Shown: positions 33,735 to 44,503 of the stretch, one piece after another
Layout of the letters: every line of letters starts with the position of its first letter
How positions within the stretch are numbered: the stretch's first letter is position 1
NCBI GenBank assembly: GCA_022702705.1
Contig: CM040424.1
Coordinates: 144,713,165 to 144,777,164 of the forward strand
From: Papilionanthe hookeriana x Papilionanthe teres
Taxonomy: Eukaryota > Streptophyta > Magnoliopsida > Asparagales > Orchidaceae
Direction of reading: 5' to 3'
Length of the DNA stretch: 64,000 nt
Notes under the pieces: model-generated
Databases searched by the model: none
What the model saw: the letters and a program-made list of their open reading frames with translations, nothing else
Told to the model about the DNA's origin: nothing
Position numbers and translations under genes: made by a program

Positions 33735-35361
33735 CTATGTATGATCTTTGTTGATCCATCCAAAGAAGCATCTGTCAAAAATCCATGTCTGAATAATGGG
33801 GTACATGGTCAATAACATCACCTTCCAAGCTATCCTTGGCAAGGATGCTGTATGGATGTACATTGGAGGTGTGATATTTTCCATGTAGCTCACGGCTCGT
33901 AAGGCCGGAGGCTCTCTAGCTCCGGTCCGGCTGGAAATGGTAAGGTTTCTTCTCGTCGTCCATCCTTCGAAAGTAACCGAGATCCGCTTCACTCGGTACT
34001 CCCGGTATGCAATGCTTAGCGATATCCGCTCCGTTGCCCTTCGATATGATGACGGAACCTACCGGTAAAGGTATCTTCACCGGCCCTCGGAACTCACCCG
34101 GGCCCGTTATTCGGAGGTCGGATCCGAACATGATGTTACACTCGTTCGGGAAAGAGACCGTGCGAGAAGGTCCGACAAAGTCGTGGTGATCTATGTGCGG
34201 GGGTATGCGATCACTCCGCTTGTAGATGTTAATAATGCGGCTATTGGGTATGTAATCTGCTGGCAGTACCCTCCATGTTATCAATCTCTTTACCATTCTC
34301 TTGATGACTAATGGCATCGGATCCACTTGCCCATGACGGAGTATCCCGGTGGGTTTCCCTTCGTCTTTCGCAAAGTTGTAGCAAGCATCCGCATTGTATT
34401 GTGATTCTTCCCTTCCCCGACATCCATCTCCGGGGTTCTAAGTATGTGTTTTCCCTCGGGCGGCCTCGCTCGGCCCATTCTTTTCAAATCCCGGATGCAA
34501 TCCACGATTCTATCGTTGTTCATACTCCGAGAATACGTCCGTATGTAGCTCGAGGACCTCTAGTATATTGATTCTTCCGCCTTTAATTCTTTCGAAGTAT
34601 TCAAAGGTTTTCTTTTCGACATTCGCATTCTCTCCGGCTCGTACTCGGAATGATCCGCGGATGGCGAGGCCCAGTGACATATTGTGGGATATACGGTTCA
34701 ATCCCTTCACGTTCTCCCGCATACCTCGGCTCCTGGGGATGATGTCCGTCGGGACATCCCCAGGTCGCTTCTGCAACAAGGTCATGCATTACTGGTGGTT
34801 CTATCTGGTAGCGTGGTAGCCTTCTTTCTTCTGATCTTTGTGAGATTTCCCTGGTCCTTTCTGTTATCCTAGGAGCTAGCCTCCTTTCTTCAGGTTCTTG
34901 GTGAACCGGTGTCCTTGAAGTGTATGTACTGGCATTAGCAATTGTCTCGTCGCGCTGGTCCGCTGCTAGTTTGGTTAACATCTTGCGGATGCGGCGATTC
35001 TTATTTCTTCGTTGCGTTGCTGTGAGAGTAGCTTTTCGAACTTCTTGAATCTCTCGTGGGCGCGGCGCCGACAAGCTCGCCCTCCGCCGTAGCGACTACG
35101 GACTTCATTTTCTTATCTTCTTCGGTGTTTGCCTTTCTTTTCTTCGTCTTTGGATTGGTGGCTTGGGCCACCCACTTTCATCATCGTCCGCCCGGGCGCT
35201 TCTTCCGGTCAACCGGGACCCGGTCACTTTCCTCGTATCGTAGGCTCGCCGGGTGCGAAATCCGAGTCAATCTCGATTATCGCTCCATCTTTCACCCTCT
35301 TTTCATCGAGTGCAAGGCTTACGCCATTCTTAAAGTTCAGGACCAACCGCTCGTTCGACAT
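33735..35361 (-). CDS. AlkB-like 2OG-Fe(II) oxygenase ORF of element B (frameshifted)
   Basis: A separate ORF downstream of integrase. The start ATG at 35361 (MSNERLVLNFKNGVSLALDE) follows a strong 3' splice-site-like TTTTTGCAG. A basic segment with KTKKRK looks like a nuclear localisation signal. The catalytic part begins near 34620 (GRINILEVLELHTDVFSEYE) and includes MVKRLITWRVLPADYIPNS, INIYKRSDRIPPHIDHHDF, GPGEFRGPVKIPLPVGSV, SKGNGADIAKHCIPGVPS and RISVTF. Iron ligands are His and Asp of HID (34189-34197) and His of AKH (34012-34014). The 2-oxoglutarate-binding Arg is in RIS (33984-33986). The order and wording match plant ALKBH9/ALKBH10 RNA m6A demethylases. The frame shifts several times, including just before RISVTF. 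The catalytic core is uninterrupted by introns, pointing to capture from processed mRNA. The C-terminus is uncertain. Confidence 0.85.
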
Positions 35362-35666
35362 TTCCCTGCAAAAAGACAAGGAAAAGGATCAGGGGCTGTA
35401 CTAAGAACAAGAACATTAAGAAAATGTTTATTAAAGACACATTTTTTTAATATTTTTTTTTATATTTTCGAATTTAACAGGAATGAAGTAGGATAAGATC
35501 AGGGAAGAGATTTTGATTTGGAAAAGAAAACAAGGAAAACTCAATTATCATGACTTTATTTATCTTAGCACATTTTTTATTTTTATTTTTTTTGGGTTCG
35601 GACCCAATCATAAGTAATTACTTCACCTGTGTTTCTTAGGGATTAAGAATTCATTCCTTCGAAACA

Positions 35667-36790
35667 TCAGGTAGCGTAATACTTTTTCAAGTATCGTCCG
35701 TTGATCGGAAGCATATGTCGTTCTCCCGGCAATTCACTAGGTCGGTAGGAACCTCCCGAGTATACTTGCTTCAACCACAAACGGTCCTTCCCAAGTGGGT
35801 TCAAATTTTCCTCCTATCTTGCGATGTGCAAGAATAGGTCTCTTGAGAACAAGAACTAAGTCACCAACTTTGAAGGTTCTTGGGCGGACCGGTTGTCATG
35901 GGCTTGAACCATCTTAGCTTGGTATAGTTCTAAATTTTGTTGCGGCTGCAAGTCTTTTCCCTTCCGGGCTTTCTAATTCTTCGAGTCGTAATTTGGCGTT
36001 CTCTTCGTCATGATTTTATTTGCAACTGCAATTCGAGTGAAGGAAGTTGAACCTCTAAAGGTAACATCTGCCTCGGACCCATACACCGGAGCGTAAGGTG
36101 TAGCTTCGAGTAGGAGTTCGAAGGTTGTCCGGTAGGCCCATAAGGCTTCTAACAACTTCTCGTGCCAATTTCTCTTATTATCGTCCAAGGTTTTCTTTTA
36201 AGATTTGAACGAGAGTTTTATTAAAAGCCTCGGCGAGGCCGTTTGCTCTTGGGTAGTAAATTGTTGAGTATCGCCGGTCGATTCCGTGTCTCCCGACAAA
36301 ATTGTTAATTTGCGTGCTTCCGAATGTCGACCCATTATCCGAGATGATCTCGCGTGGCACCCCGAAACGGTAGACAACTTGGTTCTTGAAAACTCGTAGC
36401 ACGTGGTGTGCTTTCACTTCTCTAAGTGGAACTGCCTCTGCCCACTTGGAAAAGTAATCCGTAGCCGCAAGAATGAAGTGATGTCCTTTTGAAGATGGTG
36501 GTTCTATCGGACCCACTATATCTGTGCCCCAACATTCAAATGGCCACGACGCAATTGTCGGATGTAGCACATTTGGAGGTTGGTGTAGAACCACTCCGTG
36601 CACTTGGCATTGGTGACAGCTCTTGGCGATTTTCATGCGATCGGTCATCATCGAGGGCCAGTAGTACCCTAGTCTTTTAATTTTCATTTTCATCTTCGGA
36701 CCCGACTGGTGAGCGCCACAGTCCTGAATGCACCTCTTTAACAATTTCACGGGCCTCGGACCCGCTTAGGCACCTTAGCCACATTTGATC
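35667..36790 (-). pseudogene. Integrase of element B, C-terminal end of pol
   Basis: This inserts the element DNA into the host genome. A zinc-binding region precedes the core (HQCQVHGVVLHQPPN and an upstream HSG motif broken by a frameshift near 36720). The catalytic triad is visible: Asp in ECWGTDIVGPI, Asp in IISDNGSTFGS, Glu in RANGLAEAFNKTL. Next come NWHEKLLEALWAYRTT and the C-terminal EPTWEGPFVV and LPINGRYLKKYYAT, with stop at 35667-35669. Frame changes at about 36180 and 35970 break it as read. About 300 nt separate its stop from the AlkB-like start. Confidence 0.9.
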
Positions 36791-36899
36791 AAAAGACCTT
36801 CAGTACAATGTGTTGTTTATTAATGCGTAAGACAGAGTTTTTTCTTGATCTGATGGGTTAGCGACCTATCGATCTGGTAGCTTTCCTGTTTACGAGTAG

Positions 36900-37950
36900 T
36901 CATCAATGGTCGTCGCCTGATCTTCTCGTGTTTTACGTCACCTGCTTCATACTGATTCTTTTTCTTTTTCCGATTTGTGTATTGTGTCTATGTCAAGTCG
37001 TGATAGGACTCGACGTCCGTGAGCCGACACTTCTCTCGATTCATCTTGCAAACGAGCAAATTCTTTTGCGAGACGGGCTAAAGCATCTCGCTAAAGCATT
37101 TTCTTTTCGGGAATTTTGTAGATCGTCACATTTGGAATCCGTCCCAACAAGTTGTATGGCATACTTGGAAGTATTGTTCGAGTCTTGGCTTTAAAATTCG
37201 CATCTTGTCCAGCGATCCGTTGAATGATTAACTGTGAATCCCCGTAGATGTTGATGTCCGTTATCCCCCATTTGAATGGTTAATTCCGATCCCGTTATGA
37301 GGGCTTCGTATTCGCTTCATTGTTTGTACACGGTTCCGTCAAGTGGTAGGAGTATCTTAACATCCCCGCTCCGGTGTTATAAAAATTAGCTGATTCCTGC
37401 CTTAGCGAGCACTATCACTTGCGATTCTTCGTCTTTGTGCGTCGAAGATGCTCCGTCGAAATATAATTCCCAACGTCGATCATCAAGGTCTTCTAGATTC
37501 ATTATTTGTTCATCCGGCGGATCGTCATTGAGGGGAGATTCTGCAGCAAAGGGTGTCTTTGCGAGAAAGTACGCTAAGACTTGTCCCTTTACGACACGCA
37601 GAGGCACAAAAGTTATATCGAATTGCAATAATATCATTGACCATCTGGCAAGTCTGCCGGAAAGTGTCGGACGAGTCATCAAGTATTGCAATGGATTAAA
37701 TTTCGAGATCGAGTTGACCTTATGAGAAAGCATGTAGTGCCCGAGCTTTTGAGCGGCGAAGATCGGGGCCAAACAATGCTTTTCAATTGCGGGATACCTT
37801 ACTTCCGTCGGAAGTAAACGACGGCTTAAGTAGTAAAGAGCATTTTCTTTACCCTCATCATTGACACAGGCAACGGGGCTCCGAGACGATCGTCTAAAGC
37901 CGCGGTGTAAAGTATCGACGGTCTACACGAGGCCAGGGCTGCTAAGACGG
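36900..37950 (-). pseudogene. RNase H and archaeal-type RNase H of element B
   Basis: The gypsy-type RNase H and connection domain are seen in KLGHYMLSHKVNSISKFNPL, YLMTRPTLSGRLARWSMILL and FDITFVPLRVVKGQVLA. A second RNase H starts with the catalytic Asp in RRWELYFDGASSTHKDEE. This duplicated, archaeal-type RNase H is diagnostic for the Tat lineage. The segment after 37386 (Glu and Asp motifs, as in NNEAEYEAL of element A) is shredded by indels. Confidence 0.85.
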
Positions 37951-37959
37951 GAGGTGTCA

Positions 37960-38870
37960 TTAAATATTGTTTAATGTCCTCGAAGGCCTTCTCGGCATTT
38001 CTCTTCCCAAATAAATTTGGCGTCCTTTTTAACTAGTGCCGAGAAAGGCTGACACCTACCTGACAAGTTTGAGATAAAGCGTCAAAGATATGCCAGCTTC
38101 CCTTGAAAAGATCGTAGTTGTTTTAAGGTTTTGGGAGGCGGCATTTCTAAGATAGCTTTAATCTTTTCCGGGTCGATTTCAATTCCACGATGTCGAACAA
38201 CGAATCCTAAGAATTTCCCGGAGGTGACGCCGAAGGCGCATTTTAAGGGATTCATCTTAAGGTTAAATTGTCTTAATCGTTCGAAAACAATTCTCAAATC
38301 ATACAGGTGGTTGTCCTTTACTCTTCTTTTGATGACCACATCGTCCACGTAGCATTCGACTTGATTGTGGATGAGATCATCAAAAATTCTTGTCATTGCT
38401 CTCTGGTAGGTTGCTCCTGCGTTCTTCAGTCCGAATGGCATCACTGTGTAGCAAAATACTCCGATCGGCGTTCTGAATGTTGTAAGCTTTTCATCTTATG
38501 GAGCCATTTTTATCTGGTTGTATCCTGAAGATCCATCCATGAATGAGAATATCTCATGAGTCGAAGCAATGTCGATCATCGAGTTCCGGGATCGGTAGAG
38601 GGAATTCATCTTTTGGACATGCCTTGTTTAAATCTCCGAAATCCACACAAATTCGATCGACCATTCTTCTTTCGACTGGCACTACATTAGCTAGCCAAGT
38701 CGGGTATTGTTCTTCACGGACAAATTTAGCGTCTATTAGCTTTTTAACTTCGGTATGACTTGTTGTTCGATTTCTAGACGCATTCTTCCGGGACCTTGTC
38801 CGGCGGGACGGAAGTAGGATCCACTCCTAGCTTATGGACTGCAACCTGCGGAGCTAATCACGGCATCTCA
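37960..38870 (-). pseudogene. Reverse transcriptase of element B
   Basis: This copies element RNA into DNA. The best open piece holds MMPFGLKNAGATYQRAMTRI, the catalytic YVDD in VECYVDDVVIK, KCAFGVTSGKFLGFVV and KTLKQLRSFQGKLAYL. Upstream motifs (GDLNKACPKDEFPLPIPE, FSFMDGSSGYNQIKMAP) are readable across frame changes. At about 38650-38680 the sequence has CG at three points where element A has CTG, each loss shifting the frame, so much of the damage may be technical. Confidence 0.9.
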
Positions 38871-41008
38871 TCATAGTTCCAAGCAAAACGAGTCTTTAAA
38901 TTCCATTAATAATTTGATTATTTCTTCGGAGTCTTCTTTATTGAGTAAGGAGCTAACAAAGGTAGGTCTAGGCTCTTCGCTAGTACCTAAGTTAACTTCC
39001 ATTAACTCATCTATTGTAGATTTGATTTCTTCTTCGAATTCTGGTGGAGCGTCTCCAATTTTTAAATCTTCGAGTTCATCTGTAGTTTCCATGCAGTTTT
39101 CATTGGACTCGCAAGTGACAACCAAGCAAAATTCAGTATCGTCAACTGACCCTACTGTGCCGAATCCGAGACCATGCTTTGAATTGGGTGGACGACCGAA
39201 ATTATTCCATAATTTTTCAAAATGTTGTGATTGGCCTTTTGTCCATTGTCGAGGTAAGAAACCACGTTGAATTAAATTTTGAACACGGGGAGAGTACCAC
39301 TCGAAAGGTAATTCCATTAATTCGATGAAGTGACATCTTCGAATTGTACATTATTTTCAGTTTTGGAGGAAGAAGCACCACGGTAGAACTTGATTGGCCT
39401 TGCACCGTCGTTACGTACCTCTTTGACCACCACACCCTTGATCTTGTTAGAATGGATTGGGGTTAGGGTCATAGTATGTACGTAGTGGTTAATCTTTTCG
39501 TACATTGATTTGTATTCTTCGTTCTTCTCATCTTCGAGAGAGATCTTGAATTGCGGTTTCTTCTGACTTATTGTCGTTGTTTCTTGTTTGACTTCTTTTT
39601 CTTCTTCAGAACTATCTTCCCAATCAACATTGATGGCTGGTTTCCTCTGTCCAACTGTCCTAACGTCTCTACCACGGCCTCGTCCCCGGCCTCGACCTCG
39701 GATGCGAGTTGTGGAGAAACCTTCACCATCTCGCCGGAAGGGAGTGGTGAGTGATCGTTGGACTAGAACTTCGGGTTCTTCATTGTCCCGAACTTTCTTT
39801 GCTTCATTTGTTATGGTATCTCCGGAGAAAATTGTTTTCTTTGGAGGTGCATAATAAGCTGCGTCTTCATGGATTCCAATCTCATGTACGGAGAATGGTT
39901 GTAAGTCACCTTTGATGCACTTCGTTCCCCTCCATCGTAGTATTTGATGCAACGATGTAGAGATGATGGTACCATCCTGTTTTCATGTATCCATGGTCGG
40001 CCCAAGTAGAGCGTTGAACGATGTTTCGAATCAATTATGTGAAATTTTGCGGTTGTCTTTGCTAAGTCACCGGTCTTCATTAGTAGCGTTATTGACCCGA
40101 GGGCTCTTTCTCCTTTACGGTTGAATCCTCTTAATAACATTTTGTCGGCCTCGAGCTCACGAGCATCAATTTCCAAATATGCTTAGTGTTCGGAGACTCA
40201 TTATATTGATTGATGCTCCTGGATCCACCAATACTCTGGAGAACGTAAACTTCCCAATTGTAACTGAAATGTACAACGGTCGGTTGTGATCTGCTATCCC
40301 AAGTAGTAGGCCATTGTCCGTGAAGGTAACACCTCGTTGTTCCTTTAACGAGCAAACCTCATCTAAGGAATCTCCAGCCACTTGAGCTAAGCAAATTTCT
40401 GGATCAAGTAAGGCCTTGATTAGAGCTTCTCTCATCTCTTTTGATAAGATGAGGGCGTCGCAGATACTTAGTTTGGCCGGTAGTTTCCTAAGATGGACTA
40501 GCACGTTGTAGTCCACTTTATTTTCATGCGTCTCGGCTTCTTCTCGAATGGGTATTTCTTCTGCCGGGGTTGGTTCTTCTTGAACAACCACCTGCTTTCC
40601 TTTGTCCTTTGGACCCGTTCTCGGAGGTAGAACTCTTCCACTTCTTAAGTTGACTTCTGTAATTTCTTCTGAATCTAGTGTTGAACTTGTTGGTGTCTCC
40701 TCCTGAATCGGAATGACAGGCTCTTCCGGATCATCTTCAGAATCTGAAGGCTCTAACTCTATCGTGACTGGAGCTCCTCGAAACTCGCAGATAGATTCGT
40801 TGCTTGTTGAACTCTCGTATCCTCCTTTATGGATGCCTTCTTCGTTATTTTGCTCGTCGAGATTGTGTATGATTTGAGAATTGTCGTTGATGTCGAAATC
40901 GATGTCCGGATTGTCGCTAGTTACGTAATCGTTAGAAACGATCAAAACGTAGCCAACGCCATCACCCTTATCATTATATGATCCCACCGAAGTGAGCGAG
41001 ATAATCAT
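38871..41008 (-). pseudogene. Aspartic protease and protease-RT linker of element B
   Basis: An acidic linker (41008 down to about 40400) leads into the retropepsin with PLYISVTIGKFTFSRVLVDP, then GASINIM (the DxGA site with Pro at the second place), and after a frameshift GDLAKTTAKFHIID and YLGRPWIHENRMVPSSLH. Between protease and reverse transcriptase lies an Arg-Gly run (RIRGRGRGRGRGRDVRT, about 39665-39710) and an acidic region, then FEKLWNNFGRPPNSKHGLGF. The Arg-Gly run resembles RNA-binding RGG tails; its role here is unknown. Confidence 0.85.
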
Positions 41009-41019
41009 ACAAAATCGGA

Positions 41020-42809
41020 GGTTCGAGGGATTTCTCCCCGAATCGGAAACAACTATCCTTGGATAAGCGGCCCACGGTCCAGCCTTAGGAGTCTCAGTCC
41101 TCTCTTCTTCGTCGATTTTCTTCTTCTCTTCAATCGTCTTCTATTGAGGTGGTTCTTCTATCGCAAGTAATAGTACCGGCTTAACAGGTCTCGAACTCTG
41201 AATTGAGGCTCGCACCGAGGCGGTTTGGATGCTTCGTCTAAAATCTTTTCGAAGACCTCGTCCGGGCGGTAGTCCATCCATCGTCGGTCGTGTAGGGATC
41301 TATCGGAATGATGGGATCGGTTGAGATAACATTGACGGAACCTCCTTTACGGGGTTCCTACATGTACTCCTTCGGGATCGTTATATTCCCTTTCCGAAGG
41401 TTGTCGTTGAGCCAACTTTTGAAGGTAATGCAATCTTCTATCTTGTGCCCAAGCATCCGGTGGTAGGGGCAAAAGTTGGGATCACCTTTCTTGTTGACTT
41501 CCTCCGGTCTTTTAGGCTCGGCGAGTTGGAAATCCGGAGTCTTCATCGGACTACGAAACATTTTCGGCATCTGCTTCATTCTTGAACGGATATTCTCTCG
41601 CTCGAAGCTCCCTTAATGTACGTTGCGGACGAGGCGGTTGTTCATCTTGTGGAGATGAGTCGATAGCTGGGCCGGGGTTCTTGTGAATTCTGTTGTGGTT
41701 GCTTGCGGGCGTTCGGTGGTATTTGCATACATGTTGCTTGCCTTTGTCAACTGCTGCAACGATCCCGGATTTCTTTTCAAAAGTCTTCACAGGCTTTTGC
41801 TTGTCCGTCTTGTCGGCGAAACTTAATTGCTTCACCTCTTCTTGCAAGCTTCCGGCCTTGCTTAACAACTTCTCGAAAGTCTTAATAGTGAATCCTTTGA
41901 GGAGAAGTGCTATCGGGCCGTGAATGCTTTTAAGTAAAATGCCGATCGCATGTTGTTCTTGCGAGTTGTAGTTCACATTTCATGCTTAAGTTCCTCCATC
42001 GGAGTATGTAATCCACCAAAGTTTCATTCGGCTTTTGTTTCTCTACCACTAAATCACCTATAGTGATGTGGTCCCGAGCTCCGGCGAATCGCTTGATGAA
42101 GAGGTTCTCTAGCTGCGAGAACGTCTTCACCGAACCATTTGGTAATTCGCATACCCGGTCGAAGGCGATTCCCGACGGACTGGCGACGAACCGTCGGAAG
42201 AGCAATGCATCGCTCCCGCCGGCATTACAATAAGCGGCACGAAAGTGTGCAACATGCTTGTCGGGGGTTCCCGGTTCGTCGAAGGTCTTGAACGAGAGGT
42301 GGTACGAAGCCTTTCGGGTATTGGACAGCGTCGAATTCTTCTGGGTAAGGCTTACCCGTCCGAATGGATGTCCCACTCTTCGATTGTGCTAAAGCTTCTC
42401 GCACCTGCTGTTTCACCAAGTTCTTGATATCCTTTTCAGGGATCATACTTTGTGTTGTATCCTTTTTCAGCTGATCATCCCCATTGACGGATGTAATCTC
42501 CTTTCTTCCGTCTACGATGTGAATGACCTCGCGGGGTGTCTCTCTTTGTGGTTGCACTTGACTGCGGAGAGTGGCTAGAGCTACGACCATCTCTTCCATC
42601 CTTTTCGCCATTTGGGCGATCGTGTCATCTTTCTCCTGAAGCTGCCTTCTCATTAGTTCTGGCTCCTCTCTTTCTGCGGCTGTAGGAGCACCTTGCGAAG
42701 CTGATGAAGCTCGTGTTTCGACCATGTTAATTTCTGCATATTCGTCGTCCATGAATTCCGATGAATCAATCTCGTCTCCGAACTTTTCTTCTCTTTCTTT
42801 GCCAATCAT
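41020..42809 (-). pseudogene. Gag of element B
   Basis: Capsid/nucleocapsid protein. The start MIGKEREEKFGDEIDSSEFM is followed by a coiled-coil-like stretch (LMRRQLQEKDDTIAQMAKRM), the core (DKHVAHFRAAY, GSVKTFSQLENLFIKRFAGA, DYILRWRNLSMKCE), a Lys-rich linker and a zinc-knuckle variant FCPYHRMLGHKIEDCITFK (Cys-X2-His-X4-His-X4-Cys, about 41445-41500). Frames change near 42380, 41950 and 41560. A typical gag start codon context is not distinguishable. Confidence 0.88.
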
Positions 42810-42819
42810 CGGATATCGG

Positions 42820-44011
42820 TTCTCAACTTTTCCATGGCATCTTCTAGCGGGGCTTTCTGTGTGTCCTCGCGGTTGTCATGCGATAGCTGCCGGCTCTCCT
42901 TTTCACGAGTCCCCTTTATCGCAGTAGCACTTTCTTCAGATTCAAGTCTCCGGGCGAGACTTTCTTTCTTGGGTCGTTGTTTCAATCTCAATCGCCCGAT
43001 GAGTAGGACGCCATACCATCCTTCTAGCGACGGAAGGTCTAGGACTAGATGGTCCGTCGGCCAAATGCTTGGAAGGTGGTATCCTCCTAATCCGTAATCT
43101 CGAGACGACGACGGGCGGACTAGCCTTCATTCTTTTACTTGGCTTTTCGTCATGATGGCGGGTTCTACTCGGGCCCAAGACGGGATTTGAGCGGCACCCG
43201 CCCTATCCTTCGTAGAATCTCCGATACGAGGCGGTTTTCCTTCTTTGCTAACTTTTCTACCAAAGTTTGCGGTCGAGCAAACGGCGTAGTTCTAGTCCTT
43301 TTCTTGCGGTTATCGTTGTAGTATGCGGGCTGAGGCAATACGGCAGCAATCTTGCGAACATTTTCCTCGTCCTCTGCGGCGGAGAGGGGATGGAACCTAC
43401 TTCCTCCCAAAGCGGTGTATATTCTGGCAGCGGTGTATATTCAGGCAGTTCTGGGATTTCCTCCAGGAAAGCAATTTCAGCAGCTCTGGCTTCTCTGGCG
43501 ATCCTTCTACTTCTGTTTCTTCTTTGGGTCCTTGTCGGTGATGGAATCTTTGAAGCTGGACCCTATTTCGAAAACGAAGGTCTTACGAGAAGATCTCGTA
43601 CCCTCCACGGTAACGGGTCCACCATAATTCTGGATTTCTTTCCCCTTTGATTCGGCAAAAGTCGGGGTAGGTGCGGAAACAACTAAACCGAGTGGGGGTA
43701 GTAAGAACGGTCCTCCCGCGGACGAGCGGTACTCCTCTCGGTCGGGATCCTTTGCGGGGAGGAAACTCTTGGGTCGACCTAAGGTTGAACTCAAGCAGCG
43801 GCTTCTCAGCTTCAGATACCTTGTTCGTCAGTGCAAAGAGGGAGACGTCGGTGATCTTGACATTTGTGTTTTCAAATCCTTGTCCAAATCGGATGATCCC
43901 ATTGTCGGGCAGACTCATCCTTATAGACGGCGAAGTCCGGTCCATTGGTGAAGGAGAAAATCGGCTTTGGGGCTTCCATTTCACGGGGTAGATTCCGGTT
44001 GTCGATCCCAA
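42820..44011 (-). other. ORF1-like leader region upstream of gag in element B
   Basis: The region between primer site and gag contains overlapping open pieces. The first starts MGSTTGIYPVKWKPQSRFSP at 44011 and contains PDNGIIRFGQGFENTNVKIT. Later pieces are basic (KPSKRMKASPPVVVSRLRIR). Some Tat-lineage elements (Ogre) have an extra ORF of unknown function before gag. I infer this is its counterpart, or an N-terminal extension of gag. It has several frame changes. The corresponding part of element A is outside the window, so conservation cannot be judged here. Confidence 0.45.
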
Positions 44012-44485
44012 GTTATGCTTCTTTTCTTTAGGACGAAAAGAAAGGAATTAAAAAGAGTCCGAACTCATTCTTGTTCATGTATTTATAAGAAGGAATCATT
44101 TGTTAAAAGAATCATTTATTAGAGGGTTCGTTTATTTAGAACGGAGTGTTCAAAGGTGTAGAGAAGGTAAGGAATCCGATTCAGAGTTGGAAAGGAAAAG
44201 AAAGTCTTATGCAAGACTTCTCGACTCGAAGGATCACTCCTAAACTAACACCTATTGGGAGTCCACCCCACCTCGAAAATGAGGTAAAAGGATCTCGGAA
44301 CCTCTCTGTTTATGGGTGTCCAAACAGTGGCTCCTAAATCCGAGAGAATGTTGGCTATACTTGTTCAAGGTAGAAATGAACATAGCATCCCAACGGAAAG
44401 AAGGGTAGTTTGACCCATTAAGGACATGGATACACTATCGATTTTTGAAAGCAGAATTATTCGATTAAAATGGGGAGAGGAATTT

Positions 44486-44503
44486 TCCCCAGCGGAGTCG
44501 CCA
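44486..44503 (-). other. Primer-binding site, tRNA-Arg type
   Basis: On the minus strand TGGCGACTCCGCTGGGGA, the 18-nt complement of the 3' end (with CCA) of plant tRNA-Arg whose acceptor stem begins GACTCCG. It lies 5 nt inside the 5' LTR end at 44509. This proves the minus-strand orientation of element B. A tRNA-Arg primer is also used by Ogre elements. Confidence 0.94.

Noticed and set aside
35056..35496. Plus-strand frames opposite the AlkB ORF start
   Set aside because: They are antisense shadows of the minus-strand ORF, and the minus-strand reading has family motifs and a conserved counterpart in element A.
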